From Acorus gramineus (Eukaryota > Streptophyta > Magnoliopsida > Acorales > Acoraceae), in the NCBI GenBank assembly GCA_030737835.1, contig JAUJYN010000029.1:2010845-2074844 (forward strand): a stretch of DNA of 64,000 bases, written 5' to 3'. Made by a program: the position numbers and the translations under genes. A model generated the notes under the pieces. That model was not told the origin of the DNA. It made no database searches and saw nothing but the letters and a program-made list of their open reading frames with translations. Below, in pieces: positions 20,820 to 32,373 of the stretch (the first letter of the stretch is position 1; each line of letters opens with the position of its first letter).

Positions 20820-21560
20820 ATGTTAGAAAAATTGGATAAATATTGGAGTATATGTCATATAATTATGGCGATAGCGGTTGTCTTGGATCCGATGATGAAA
20901 ATGAAGATTGTGGAATATTATTTTCCTATCATCTATGGAAGTGACTCTTAATATAAAATTGAAAAGGTTTGAAAATGGTGTTATGTTTTGCTTCATGAGT
21001 ATCAAATCAAAGTGAGTCTAAAGAACAATGGTCCTATTTCTTTCACATCCCATTTGGAGACTCATGACTCTAAAGACCCATTATCCAAGTTTGATTTATT
21101 TGTTTCTAGTACTTCAGCTGACGTGCATATTAAATATGACTTGGATCGTTACTTGGATGAACTTGTGTTGCAACGGGCAATAGAGTTTGATGTATTGAGT
21201 TGGTGAAAGACCAATGGAATTAAATATCCAACTTTAAAGATGATTGCTCGAGAAATTCTAGCTATTCCTATATCATCTGTTGCATCAGAATCTTCCTTTA
21301 GTCTTGGAGGACGAGTAGTCAATCCACATCGTAGCAGACATCACCCATATACTTTGGAGGCTTCGATGTGTTGTCATGTTAGTTGTGGGATGACAAGCAA
21401 GGTAATAAATTTAACTAAACCTACATATATTTTTATATATTATTTTGTATTTATGCAATGTAATTTTATTATTTTACATGTGTAATTGGTTGTTCGATAA
21501 TGGAATCGAGTTGTGCAACCACAACCTATGATGATGATATGGACTCTGATTAAGATTGCA
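20820..21560 (+). pseudogene. hAT transposase, C-terminal part with dimerisation domain
   Basis: The frame reads MLEKLDKYWSI then AVVLDPMMKMKIVEYYFP. Further on come LDRYLDELVLQRAIEFDVLSW and, after a TGA, KTNGIKYPTLKMIAREILAI followed by SSVASESSFSLGGRVV. This is the hAT C-terminal dimerisation region, whose hallmarks are the DxLxWW and ASESxFS motifs. In-frame stops (for example SW-stop where the family has WW) show inactivation. Confidence 0.85.
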
Positions 21561-21848
21561 TGATTTTTCATGTGAATGTATGTATTTTCATTTCATTAAT
21601 CTATTTAATTATTTGTTATTATTCAACCATTTTCTTTTATCAATTAGCTCATTTTTAAGTATTAATGAATTTTTCATTTGTTTAAAAAATGCAGGGAAAA
21701 TTTATGCTTTCTTTTGGTATTTGGAGGGGTAGAAAATAGTGGTCCGGGTTTGGGTTGATAAGATCCGTCTGCTACGCTTCTTCCGATGGCTTTCGCTTTG
21801 TCGCCAGCGATCTTCCTCCTCAAACGTCATTGAAAACAAGGTTCGGGG

Positions 21849-22452
21849 TAGGGGTCGGCAACAGGCCGGCCCGGCCCATTGAAAGAGGGCCCAGGCCTTG
21901 CCCACGGGCCCGGGCTTGAACGGGCCTGACGGGCCATGCCCGGGCTTCTGCCCATGGGCGGGCCTACGGGCCCAGATTTTGAACATCTTATTTCTTTTGA
22001 ATTTTTAATTTTAAATTGTTTGTTTGTATATAATGTTAAAATAACACAAAATTTAAAGTATAATGTTGGAAAAATATTTATATCTATTGAATTTTCAAAA
22101 ATAAAAATATTAAATGAATTAATTACTTGAAAAATAAATAACTACATGTACTTAACTAAGTTTATACCTACATTAATGCCAATAATTTGTATAATTCAAC
22201 CACAATTGAAATAAAAATTATATGTGACACATTTATTAGATTGCCCCACATGGGCCCTACGGGCCGGGCCTGCAGGCGGGCCTACAGGCTAGCCTGAACG
22301 GGCCCAGTTTCGACGGGCCTGCGGGCCGAGCCTAGGCCCCAAAATCGGGCCCAAGCCTGGCCCGTACTGAAAACGGGCCGGGCCCACTCGGCCCTACCGG
22401 CCCGGGCCGGGCTGGCCAGACTTTCGGGCCTCGGGGTTTTTAATGACCCCTA
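21849..22452. mobile_element. Non-autonomous element with GGCCCG-rich ends
   Basis: A 604-bp segment starting TAGGGGTCGGCAAC and ending TTTTTAATGACCCCTA, with TAGGGGTC inverted at both ends. Flanking 8-bp sequences GTTCGGGG and GTTGGAGG match at 6 of 8. Both subterminal regions are crowded with GGCCCG/CGGGCC in both orientations and the middle is AT-rich. This fits a small hAT-type element inserted in the 3' part of the larger hAT. An open frame on the minus strand here is an artefact of the GGCCCG repeats. Confidence 0.62.
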
Positions 22453-22460
22453 GTTGGAGG

Positions 22461-23994
22461 TGACCTACAAAAGACCTTCTAACGCTCAAGTTAGCACAAT
22501 GAATAATTTAGGGTTGTTGTAAAAAAGAATTTTCATGTATCTCCATAGGGAGAATTGGTTCCCTATTTATAGTAGTTAGATGAAACCCTAGAATTCTCTG
22601 TGGATCTTCCTCTCATCAGACGAATGGGAGGGGATCCCAAATTTTAGGGAATTGATTATGTGTTATTTGAGGGATTTGCAAATTCATCTATCATTATTTG
22701 TTGATAAATACACATAATATTGGGATCTTGTGAATCAATTCGTTATTTATTCTAAATCTAGGATATATTGTTGTGACCTTAGATAATCAATTAAATGATA
22801 GCTCTAGATTTAATATATCTATGGAGATTTAGAGAATCAGTAATTGATGATCCTTAATTCAAAAATTGAATTATGAAAATACTGACTTGAGTTGATGCCC
22901 AGTCATCGGGCATGGACGGTCCGATGGGCCGGATCCACACATGCTGGTGATAATTGAATTTTTTGAATGGGTCCTAGGCGAAATTTAAAAGCAGAGCCCC
23001 ATACATTATTATAAAAAAATATATAGATTGTTTTAATCTTGCATACTAGTAGTATTATTAAATAGATGCACAATATTATATAATTATTTAAATTAAAACA
23101 TTATACAATATGAAATTAATAAAACAAGAAAAATTAAATTTTAAAAATTGAAATTTCTATTGGGTTACGGTTGGAGAGATTTAAGAAAAAAGGATATTTT
23201 AAGCTTGATTTTGGGAAAATGAAACATATTGAGGAAGTTTGTTGGGAGGGATTAATTAAAGTAACACATCTCACCGTACAAGACCACTGAATAGATGGTT
23301 CTTAGGAGCCCTTGTTGGGTGGGAGCCTTAGGCCATTGCCTTGGTGGTCTTGCCCCAGGGCTGGCTTTGCACACGTGGTGGGCCATCGGGGTCGTGGGCC
23401 TTGCTAATCAAATCATGGGCCACCGGTACGTGGATCACAATTTGTGGGTCTCATTTTTAGCCCCTCCAGCACTCTTAAAAGAGATATGAAAGAACTTGGA
23501 TAAGACCTTCTCACCTTTTATCTTTATCTTGCAGTGTTACTTTTTATAGTGGATTGAAAATGATTTGATTTGAGATGTCAAAACATTCTAAAAAAAATTG
23601 TTACTTGAACATCATAATGTATTATAAAACTAACCATTTACTTCAATCCAAATGGATGTAATGCTCCAACCCAAATGGATGTCATGTTTAGTAGTTTTTA
23701 TATATTGTCTTTTAATGTTAATATTTGTTATTTAGGATGAATGCTTATATTTCTTATTTTGTTTCTTATTTTATAGGTTAAATATTATATTAAAATATTT
23801 TAATATTTTTTCCCAAACTTGTTTTGGCTCAACCCGACCTAGATGGGATGGGACGGGACAGGTTCGGGTTTTTTACATGCCTGTTGGAACGGGTTTAAGA
23901 AGGAAAAGTGAAACCTTCACATGTTTGAGATATGATTTTGTTAGTAGGTTTGAGTTTCACCAAACTCATCTCAATCTGTCCTAGTGCCATCCCT
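22461..23994. other. 3' non-coding part of the hAT element
   Basis: AT-rich sequence up to the right TIR. A GGGC-rich patch near 22905-22945 and a further patch at 23310-23420 resemble the 604-bp element's ends, but I could not define a boundary. No gene. Confidence 0.35.
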
Positions 23995-24240
23995 AACAAA
24001 TAATTCTACCATCTATACTATAAGAATGGACTCCTAATAAGGCAAGGTCAACACTTTTTTGATTTACCTATTTTACCCATGCCACTTCATTTAAATGGCA
24101 TGCTTCTATGTTTATCTATTTGGCTTTCCTTGGGGGTAAAATTGACATTTTATTTGAGGGCATGTTTTGGGAGTCACTTTCTCCCTACAATTGGCTCTGA
24201 TCTTATTTTGTAAGTGCTTCTCTTCTTCTCTTTTTTTTTG

Positions 24241-24400
24241 TGTGTTTGTTTGTTGTTTTTGGGGTCTAGTTCTGGTTCTCGTGGGAGGCATGGTAGTGGC
24301 GGAGGAGGTGGTGGGTCTGGCTCTGGTCGGAGGTTATGGGAGTGGTGGACGAGGAGGGGGTGGGTCTGGTGGAGGAGGAGGCCGGGGGGGGGGGGGGTTT
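24241..24400 (+). other. G-rich purine tract with G14 run
   Basis: A GGAGGAGG/GGTGGTGGG-type tract near the Helitron 5' end, closing with fourteen consecutive G at 24384-24397. One frame reads as glycine/serine-rich. It could be a captured glycine-rich coding fragment or simple-sequence DNA. It has strong G-quadruplex potential. Confidence 0.5.
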
Positions 24401-25622
24401 GATGTGAGGTTTATTCTTTTGGTTGAACTTAAAATTGATATTCTTATTGTTCATTTCATGTCGCCCTTGTTATGAATGATTAATTTTCATTTATTGTTTT
24501 GTTTAGTTGGCTAGGTAGCCTCTTTTCTTCAAGGAGACAAATCTAGAGCCTGGAAAGCATACTCTGTGGCAAGCAACATCAAATATCATTGGGGGACAAG
24601 CAAGCATACATAGGTGATTGGGTCCTTCTATGTTGTTTTAACTTTGGTATTATTGCAATTGCATTTGAGAATATGAATTTTGTTTTCATATAGTGATAAG
24701 ACTGTAATCCGTCTTAGTCCTTATGCAAGTAATGATGTTTCATCAACATTGAATTGGATACTAGTTATTGTTGTTATATATGTGTCACTTTTTAGCCTTC
24801 TGGTAACCATTGGAGCATTTTGACAGTTTTTGAGTTTTTTCGTTTTTCGATCGGAACCGCTAAAATTTTGGACTGTTAGCTATCGTCCAGTGTTTGAGGA
24901 CTCCGATTGAAAATCTAACTGCATATTATGTGTCCTGGTGCCATTCTAAGCCACTCACGAAAATTTCATCGAATTCCGGTAACGTTTCTGAAATTTCACA
25001 GTTTCGGGGCGTATCCGGGTTTTGACCGAGCGAGAAGTCATTGGGAGAGTTGACTCGGTCAAAGTGGGCCCATGACTTGGTCAACCCTTTTTGTTTTTTG
25101 TGTGGTTGGGTTGACCTAAGTCAAATCCCACTTAAAGCCTTTAATCCTCACTTAAACCGTAATTAAGCTTGCTTAACCCTAATTAAGAATGGTTTGACTA
25201 TTTAAGTGGGTAGCAAAAAGTGCTCTTCACTATTCATTATCTTCTCCAACACAACACATTTTCTCTCTCCCCCTCTCTCTTTTTTCAAGCTTTTGAGCCC
25301 CTTAGAGTGCTTAAAACTTAAAACCCAAAACATAGAAAGGATAGATCCGGTCCCGATCTACACCCCGGTGTCTTCGGATTCGAATTCCGGCGTGTCTTGC
25401 CCTTTCTCCTGCCCTCTCTTCTCCTCAGATCTGAGCCATTTCGGAGGTGGGAAGAGGTCTTGGTGGTGGAGACCCTTGGAGAGGCGTTTCGGTGCGCGGA
25501 GAGCAACCGAACTTCCTTCCTTCCCTTGGTAAGCTCTTTTTCCTTCCTTTTTTTGGCTTAGATGCTTGTTAGGAGGGTGGTTTTGGGGTTGGGTGGTGGT
25601 CGGCGGCTGTGGGTGGCTGTTT

Positions 25623-28600
25623 GTTATATTTGTGTCACTTTTAGCCTGCTGGTAACCGTTGGAGCGTTCTGGCAGTTTTTCATTTTTTTTTCGGTTTTCG
25701 ATCGGAACCGCTTATTTCTGGACTGTTAGCTATCGTCCTGAGTTAGAGGACTCCGATTGGAAATCTAACTGCATATTTGGTGTCCTGGTGCCATTTTAGG
25801 CCTCTCACGAAAATTTTATCGAATTCCGGTAACGTTCCCGAAATTTCACAGTTTCGGGGCGTATCTGGGTTTTTAAGTCGCTCACTATATAAAGGTGGGA
25901 TCTAAAATTCGAAATCACTATTCATCATCCCTACCAAGTGATTTCTCTCTCTCCCCTCTCTCCTTTTCTCACTTTTGAGCCCCCTAGACCCCTCAAACCC
26001 AAAAACCCAAAACCTAGGAAGTGTAGATCGGGTCCCGATCTACACCCCGGTGGTTTCAAATCCCGATTCCGGCGAGATTTGCCCCTCCGTCCCCCCTCTC
26101 TTCTCCTCTGTTTTGGCCCATTTCGGAGGTGGGAGTAGATCCGGGCGGTGGAAGCCTTTAGGGAAAGGTTTCGGCGCGCGGAGAGCGTCCGGACTTCCCT
26201 TCCTCCCCTTGGTAAGCCCTATTTCCCCTCTTTTCTTGTTTAGATGGATGTTAGGAGGTGGGTTTTGGGGTTGGGTGGAGGTCGGCGGCTGTGGGTGGCC
26301 GTCGGAGGGCTGTGGAGGTGGTCGGAGGTCGGTGGGTGGTGGTAGAGGTGCTCGGGTAGGGGTGGGGGGTGGTCTTGGGCAGCAGGTGGCACCGGCAGCA
26401 GCACAGCAGCGCAGCAGGCTGGGCGCGCGCGTGCGTGCATGCGGGCGTGCGCGCGGGCACGCAGGGCGCGCGTGTTGGTCGTGCTGGGCGTGCGGGTGCT
26501 GGGCGCGCGGGTGTGCTGGGCGTGCTGCGCGCGGGTACACCCGGGAGGAGCTGGTGGAGCGGCTGGTGCTGGGGAGCTGGTCGAGCGACTGGTGCTGGGC
26601 GAACTGTGCGCGAGGAGCCGGGCGAGCGTGCGCTCGGGTGGCGCTGGGGGCCAGCAGGGCTGGGCAGGCTGGGTAGGGCTAGCCGGGTAGGCTGGGAGCA
26701 GGCGCACCAGTTTGCCGGGCGCGCGAGCGCGTGCGCGCGGGCACGCGCGTGGGCGTGCGCTCGGGGGGTGCAGGGGGAGGCATGCGGGTAGGCAGGCTGT
26801 AGGCTGTGCGCGCGGGCAGGTCGGGCTGGCAGGCTGGGCACGCAGGCGAGCAGGGCAGGAGGTGCTCGGGCATCAGGCGAGCAGTGTCGGGCGTGCAGGC
26901 GAACGGTGCTCGGGCCACTCGACGACGCGTGCAGGCAGGCAACGCGGGCAGCAGCGTGGGCATGCTGGCAGGCGCGCTGGGCGCGTGCTGCCAGGCGCGC
27001 TGGGCGCGTGTTGCGCGTGCGTGCGCGTGGGCGCTGGGGGAGGGTCCCGGGTGATGGGCGCTGAGCGCTGGGAGCTGGTCGCGGATACCGGGTGTGCTGG
27101 GCAAGGGTGCTGAGCGCTGGGCGCAGGGGCGCTGGGCACCGCAGTGGAGTATGCGCGCGGGGCGCTGGGTTGAGGCGCTGGGTGCGCGCGGTGAGGAGGG
27201 TAGAGGCTGGTGGTGCGCGCGGGGTGCGCGCGGAGCGAGGTGGTGCACGCGGGGTGCGTGCGGGGCGAGGCGCTACGCGCGGGGCGTGCGGGGTGCTCGC
27301 GGGCCAGCGCGAGGCGCGCGGGGTGTGCAAGGGCGGCTGCACTGGGGCGCAGGGGGCGCGCGGTGCACCCGGGAGGTCCGGCGGTGCGCGGGGTGCTTTG
27401 GCTGAGGCGCGGCGGTGCACCCGGGCGGTCGGGCGGCCGTGCGGGTGGTTGCCGGGGGTGCTCGGGCTAGCGTGCGTGCAGGTCGTATGCACGTTTGCCC
27501 GAGTGTTAGGTGTTTAGTTGTGGGTTTTGTATGTTTGGGTATTTTAGAGTATTTATGTATTGTTCTCACCTTATTGAATGTCTGTCTTGCAGATCTAGAC
27601 GGACGGTCGCGCGACGACCCAAATATCTGTGAGTGGGACAATCCAACCCAGTAGAGAGGCGTTATACGCACTTGGGCGTATACCGACCTCTCCTGGGGCA
27701 CCATGGATGTATATTAACCTGCAGTAATATGTAATCCATGCTTGCATGATTTAAATGTAGAATGCATGCTACCCTAGACTTTGCATGTTAGGGACTTGCA
27801 CCCTTAGGATATGTGTATGAGCCATGCACCATGCTCCCTGTTTTCATGATAGGAAACATCGGCCTATGCATGCGTCCTACTAGTTTATTTATTAAATTAA
27901 ATGCTAGTGTATGTTAATTCGCATGCCTTAGATAATATTATAGGGAGGAGCCTTGCGAGGTCAACATTGAGACCCGTGTTAGGGTACTCCGTGTTCCTTG
28001 TTTGGTTGTTGGGATGTCCTGTATCGGGACCTCATGCTGCCCTCCCAAGGTTTCTAGTCCCAGTAATATTATATGTAATGTTGTATGATTAGTATGATTA
28101 TTAGCATGTTAGTGAATATTATAGGGGAGGGGCCTTGCGAGGACAGCGGTGAGACCCGGGTTAGGGTACTTCGTGTTCCTTGTTTGGTTGTCGGGGTATC
28201 CTATATCGGGAACTCACGCCGCCCTCCCGAGTTCTTTCCCCCAATAATATTACAACCTTGCTTTTATTGTTCATGTTCCCCGCATCTTGGTTATGCGCCC
28301 TAGAGGAACTCTGAAGAGTTCATGGCATTTGAGTTGTAGAGATGTGTTGTTGACGGATCCGAGTGGATCATATGCGTATGGATAGGCTGTTCTGTTCTCT
28401 TCGTTGGATCCGGTATAGACTGCCCCAGTGTTAGAAAGGCCATCCTTCGGAGGACCCACATCAGTAGGCGCCTCCCGATTTTTGTGACGGACTGTGCTGA
28501 AGTTGTGGGTGGAGACCAAGTGGCCTACGGAGTGGAGGAGAGACTATCGGTGGACCAAGGGTGACCAACAGCCTAGTCAGTCCCAAAATCCTATGTCACC

Positions 28601-29276
28601 CGTGGTAGGGTGAGGGTGAGGTGTAGTGGGTTGGCGATGAGCGACCTACTGGATTTGTGAATGGATGATTATCAGTTCCAATAGCCTATGTCACCCATTG
28701 ATGGGTGAGGGTGAGGGTGTGGTGGTTCGGCGAGGTACGAACTACTGGATTATGTTGTTATGTCTTAGAGGCTGGATAAATAATGGAATTGTGGTAAATA
28801 TTGTCTGTGATGCATGGGTTGTGCTGTTCACTGAGCGTGTGGCTCACCCCTCGCATATGTTTTTCCCCAGTGGTCACTGAGCCTGAGCTAGAGCCGGAGC
28901 AGCAGTTGGAGCTTTCCGAGGGATTCCTTCAGTAGCGGAGCAGCGCTACGTTCCGCGAGTGCCAGAGGTTATCAGCATCCCTTCTTGACTGTATGTATTT
29001 GATTTCCGTGCTTGGCACGTGTTTGTATATGTTCAGTTGTATTTGTGTATATTGGCTCTCACAGGACAGATGATTGAGTATCGAGTCTGTAGAATGTTTA
29101 TTTACAGATTCAGTCTTTTGCTTCCGCATTTGGTGTATATATCATGTCAGCCCTTTTGTTGCATGTGTGTCATTCTAGTTGTTTGAGTATGATATATTAT
29201 TGACCTCCTGTGTAGATTCTGATATTATATATATACACTTGCCGCGTCCCGGGGACGGCCGCCCTGGGGCGTGACA
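25623..29276 (+). mobile_element. Solo-type LTR (F2) nested in F1
   Basis: Starts TGTTATATTTGTGTCAC and ends GGGGCGTGACA. The duplication is CTGTT at 29277-29281 and at 25617-25621, the left copy followed by one extra T. F1 sequence resumes directly after it with the GGTGGTCGG-type stretch that follows the corresponding point in F2 and C. It is 3,654 bp long, longer than its relatives mainly because its GC-rich core is expanded. No protein-coding domains. Confidence 0.8.
26230..27490. repeat. Extreme GC/CpG-rich low-complexity core of LTR F2
   Basis: About 1.25 kb of degenerate GCGCGGG, GCTGGGCG and GCGTGCG units. Long open frames on both strands (up to 413 codons on the minus strand) translate to proline/alanine/arginine or glycine/arginine repeats and arise from the composition. 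I do not regard them as genes. The equivalent cores in F1 (about 29280-29930) and C (about 34590-35330) are shorter, roughly 0.65-0.75 kb. Confidence 0.85.
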
Positions 29277-31540
29277 CTGTTGGTGGTGGTTGGGAGGCGG
29301 TCGGAGGCCATTGGTGGCCGGTGGGTGGTGGTAGAAGTGCTCGGACAGGGTGGTGGTTTGTCCCGGGCAGGATGGCAGCAGGCAGGCGCAGCAGGCAGCG
29401 CGCAGGCGTGCAGTGGCAGGGCGCGCGCGCGTGTGCGCGCGGACGTGCGCGCGGGCATGCGCTCGGGTGGCGCTGGGGGTGCTGGGTGTTGTGGGTGAGG
29501 GTGCTGGGCGCTGAGCACTGTGCAGGAGCATGCGCGCGGGGCGCTGGGCAGAGGCACAGGCGTGCGCGAGGTGAGGTGAGCAGTGGGTGCGAGCGGGCAG
29601 GTGCACGTGCGGGGCGCTGCGCTGGGGCGAAGTTTGCGTGGGTGCACCGGTGCGGGGCTGGTCAAGCGGATGGTGCGAGTGGGTGATGCACGCGGGGTGC
29701 GCGGGGGGCGAGGCTGGTGGTGCGCGCGGGTCGAAGCGTTGGACGCGAGGCATGCGGTGTGCGCGCGGGCTGCTGCGCTGGGGCGCAGTGGGCGCGCAGT
29801 GCACCCGGGGAGCTCGGCGGCGTGTCCTGGCATGCGGGCAGGGGCTCGGCGGGCTAGGGCGCGGCGGTGCATCCGGGGGCGGGTGGCCGTGCGGGTGGTT
29901 GCCGGGGGTGCGGGAGTGAGTTGGGGTGCTCGGGCTAGCATGCATACGGGCCGTATGTACGTTTGCCCGAGTGTTGGGTACTTTTGGAGTATTTTGTGTA
30001 TTTTTGTGGATTTTTACTCACCAGTTGATACTCTGTCTTGCAGATCTCGACCGACGGTCGCGCGACGACCCGACTTCCGGTGAGTGGGACAATCCAACCC
30101 AGTTGGGATGCGCTATACGCACTTGGGCATATATCGTCCTCCCCTGGGGCACCATAGAATAATATTAACCTGTTTAATATGTAATCCATGCAGCATGATT
30201 GATATGTAGTATGCATGCTACCCTAGACTGATTATGTTAGGGACTTGCACCCTTAGGTTGTGTAAGAGCCATGCATCTTGTCCCCTTTGTTATCATGCTA
30301 GGAAAGCCTCGGCCTTTGTATGCTCCCATTTATTTAATTTGTTAAACTAAATGCAACTGGTAATATTATTGCATGCCTTAGGGAATATTAAGGGGCCTTG
30401 CGAGGTCAACATTGAGACCCGGGCTAGGGTGCTCCGTGTTCCTTGTTTGGTTGTCGGGACGTCCTATATCGGGACCTCCTGTTGCCCTCCCAAGGTTTCT
30501 TTTCCCGTCTATATTAATGCATGTTCCCCGCATCTTGGTTATGCGCCCTGGAGGAATTCTGATGAATTCAAGACACTAGAGTTGTAGAGGTGTGTTGTCA
30601 GCGGATCCGAGTGGATCATATGCGTGTGGGTAAGCTGTTTCTCTCCCCTTCGTTAGGTCCGTGTAGGGACTCCTCAGCATAGACAAACTATCCTGATAGA
30701 GGGCTCTCATCAGTAGGCACCTCCTGATCTTGGACTCAGACCGTGCTGAAAGTGGGAGTAGACCAGGCACTAGCAGGCTATCCTGACAGAGGGCTCCCAT
30801 CAGTAGGCACCTCCTGATCTTGGACTCGGACTGTGCTGAATGTGGGAGTAGACCAGGTAAGCTACGGTGTGGAGGAGAGGCTATCGGTGGACCAAGGGTG
30901 ATTAACAGCCTAGTCAGTCCCAATATCCTATGTCACCTATTGAGGAGTGAGGGTGAGGGTGTATGGATATGTATGGATGTGTATGAATGATTATAAGTCC
31001 CAATATCCTATGTCACCTATTGAGGGGTGAGGGTGAGGGTGTGGTGGTTCGGTGATGTTGATTATTTGTGGTTGATATATAGCTGTGATGCATGGGTTGT
31101 GCTGTTCACTGAGCTTGTGGCTCACCCCTCGCATAATTGTTTTTCCAGTGATTACTGAGGAGGATTTGAATGAGGAGCTCCCTGAGCGACTGCACCAGTA
31201 GCGGAGTAGCGCTACGTCCCGCGAGTTGAGGCCATCAGCATCCTTCCTTTTATTGTATGTATATATTTCTGTGCTTGGGCACCCAGTTGTGTATATTTGG
31301 ATGTATGTGTGTATATTGGCTCTCAGAGGACATTTGATTTGTATCGAGTCTGTAGTATGTTTTGGATCACAGACTCAGTCTTTTAGCTTCCGCATCTGTG
31401 TATATATTATGTCAGCCTTGCTTGATCTGTGTTGTTGTCATTTTAGTTGTTGTTAGAGTGATTTTTGATTCCCTGTTTAAACTGCTGATATCTTATATAC
31501 ACTTGCCGCGACCCGGGGACGGCCGCCCTGGGGCGTGACA

Positions 31541-32373
31541 TATTTGATGCACCATTAAATTTTTTTAATGAACATGCAATCATGTGCATCACAAAATACA
31601 TTACCTAATAAAGATATTCTTTTGGTCTATACATGAGGTCAAATTCTATTTGCAGTTTGCAGCCACCATTATTTCACTGACAACAATGAAATGTTGATCC
31701 CAATCAATTAACATCTATTTACTAATCAATTTATCAGTCTGCTGTACAGGATCAGAAGGGTCAAATGAGACCTCAATTGATGCAGGTATTATGGCTATAA
31801 TTTTTTGCTTTTTGTTTGCAGATGCTTAAATAATAAATGATTAGATATATCCTGTTATAGAACAAGGGAGAGTCTTCAATCGTTACCTTGCAAATAGATG
31901 AATTTAGCTACTGCCATTGTTTATCCTATTTTTACTTCTAGCAAACATGAATATTGGGTTCAGACTCATAGCTTTGTAGCTGACAAGGGTGCTTGCAATT
32001 AAGAGATCGTGGGCGTAATTGAGACTTAAAACTAATGTTACTATAAACTGCTTTGTTTGTGGTTTCATTTTCCTAAACTTGGACAGTTGAAAACTTGCTA
32101 TATTGATGCGTCATGACTCCAAGATGTAATTATACTTATAAGGCATCCTTTAGGAAACTTATAATTTCTGCTCTCTACTCATTTATTTACATCACAAAAT
32201 AGCTTATATTGTTCATGTTGTTTATATGGACAAACAAGAAGATTATTACTTGGTCCAGACATTCATGAGGAGCTTATACAATTGAAAGTGCATGTCTCAA
32301 CATTCATTATGCAACATGCAACATCATTTTTCATTTTCCTGGACTAATATTTGTTCTTTTGGTGGTGATGTAG
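31541..32373. other. Helitron interior, intron-like sequence
   Basis: Sequence between LTR F1 and the first clear MAU2 exon. A short segment at 31750-31785, bordered by ACAG on the left and GTATT on the right, could be a further captured exon, but its reading frame does not align confidently. Confidence 0.4.

Larger units (their letters stand above)
13058..23995 (+). mobile_element. hAT DNA transposon, old and heavily nested
   Basis: The left end TAGGGATGGCAGTGG and the right end, read inverted, TAGGGATGGCACTAGG form matching terminal inverted repeats. Flanking 8-bp sequences CCGAATAA (13050-13057) and ACAAATAA (23996-24003) match at 6 of 8 positions, as expected of an aged hAT duplication. 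Inside are broken pieces of a hAT transposase on the plus strand. After subtracting the LTR nest at 13859-19206 and the 604-bp element at 21849-22452, about 5 kb belongs to the element. That is in the usual range for plant hAT elements of the Ricesleeper type. Confidence 0.78.
24772..31540 (+). mobile_element. Solo-type LTR (F1), split by LTR F2
   Basis: Starts TGTTATATATGTGTCAC and ends GCCCTGGGGCGTGACA. Without F2 it is about 3.1 kb and closely parallels F2 and C. Shared blocks are GATCGGAACCGC, AATCTAACTGCATATT, a very GC-rich core, a CCTTGCGAGG block and TTCACTGAGC...GGCTCACCCCTC. Flanks TATTG (then one extra T) and TATTT match at 4 of 5. No gag or pol is present. It lies inside the probable Helitron. 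Confidence 0.75.

Noticed and set aside
26251..27492. 413-codon minus-strand frame and several other long frames
   Set aside because: The translation is proline/alanine/arginine repeats produced by GC-rich low-complexity LTR DNA. Many frames are open on both strands at once and the same happens in LTR C and F1.
24772..29281. F1 and F2 starts as the two LTRs of one element
   Set aside because: The interval contains no gag, pol, PBS or polypurine tract, and each LTR can be followed to its own end. Nesting explains the order.
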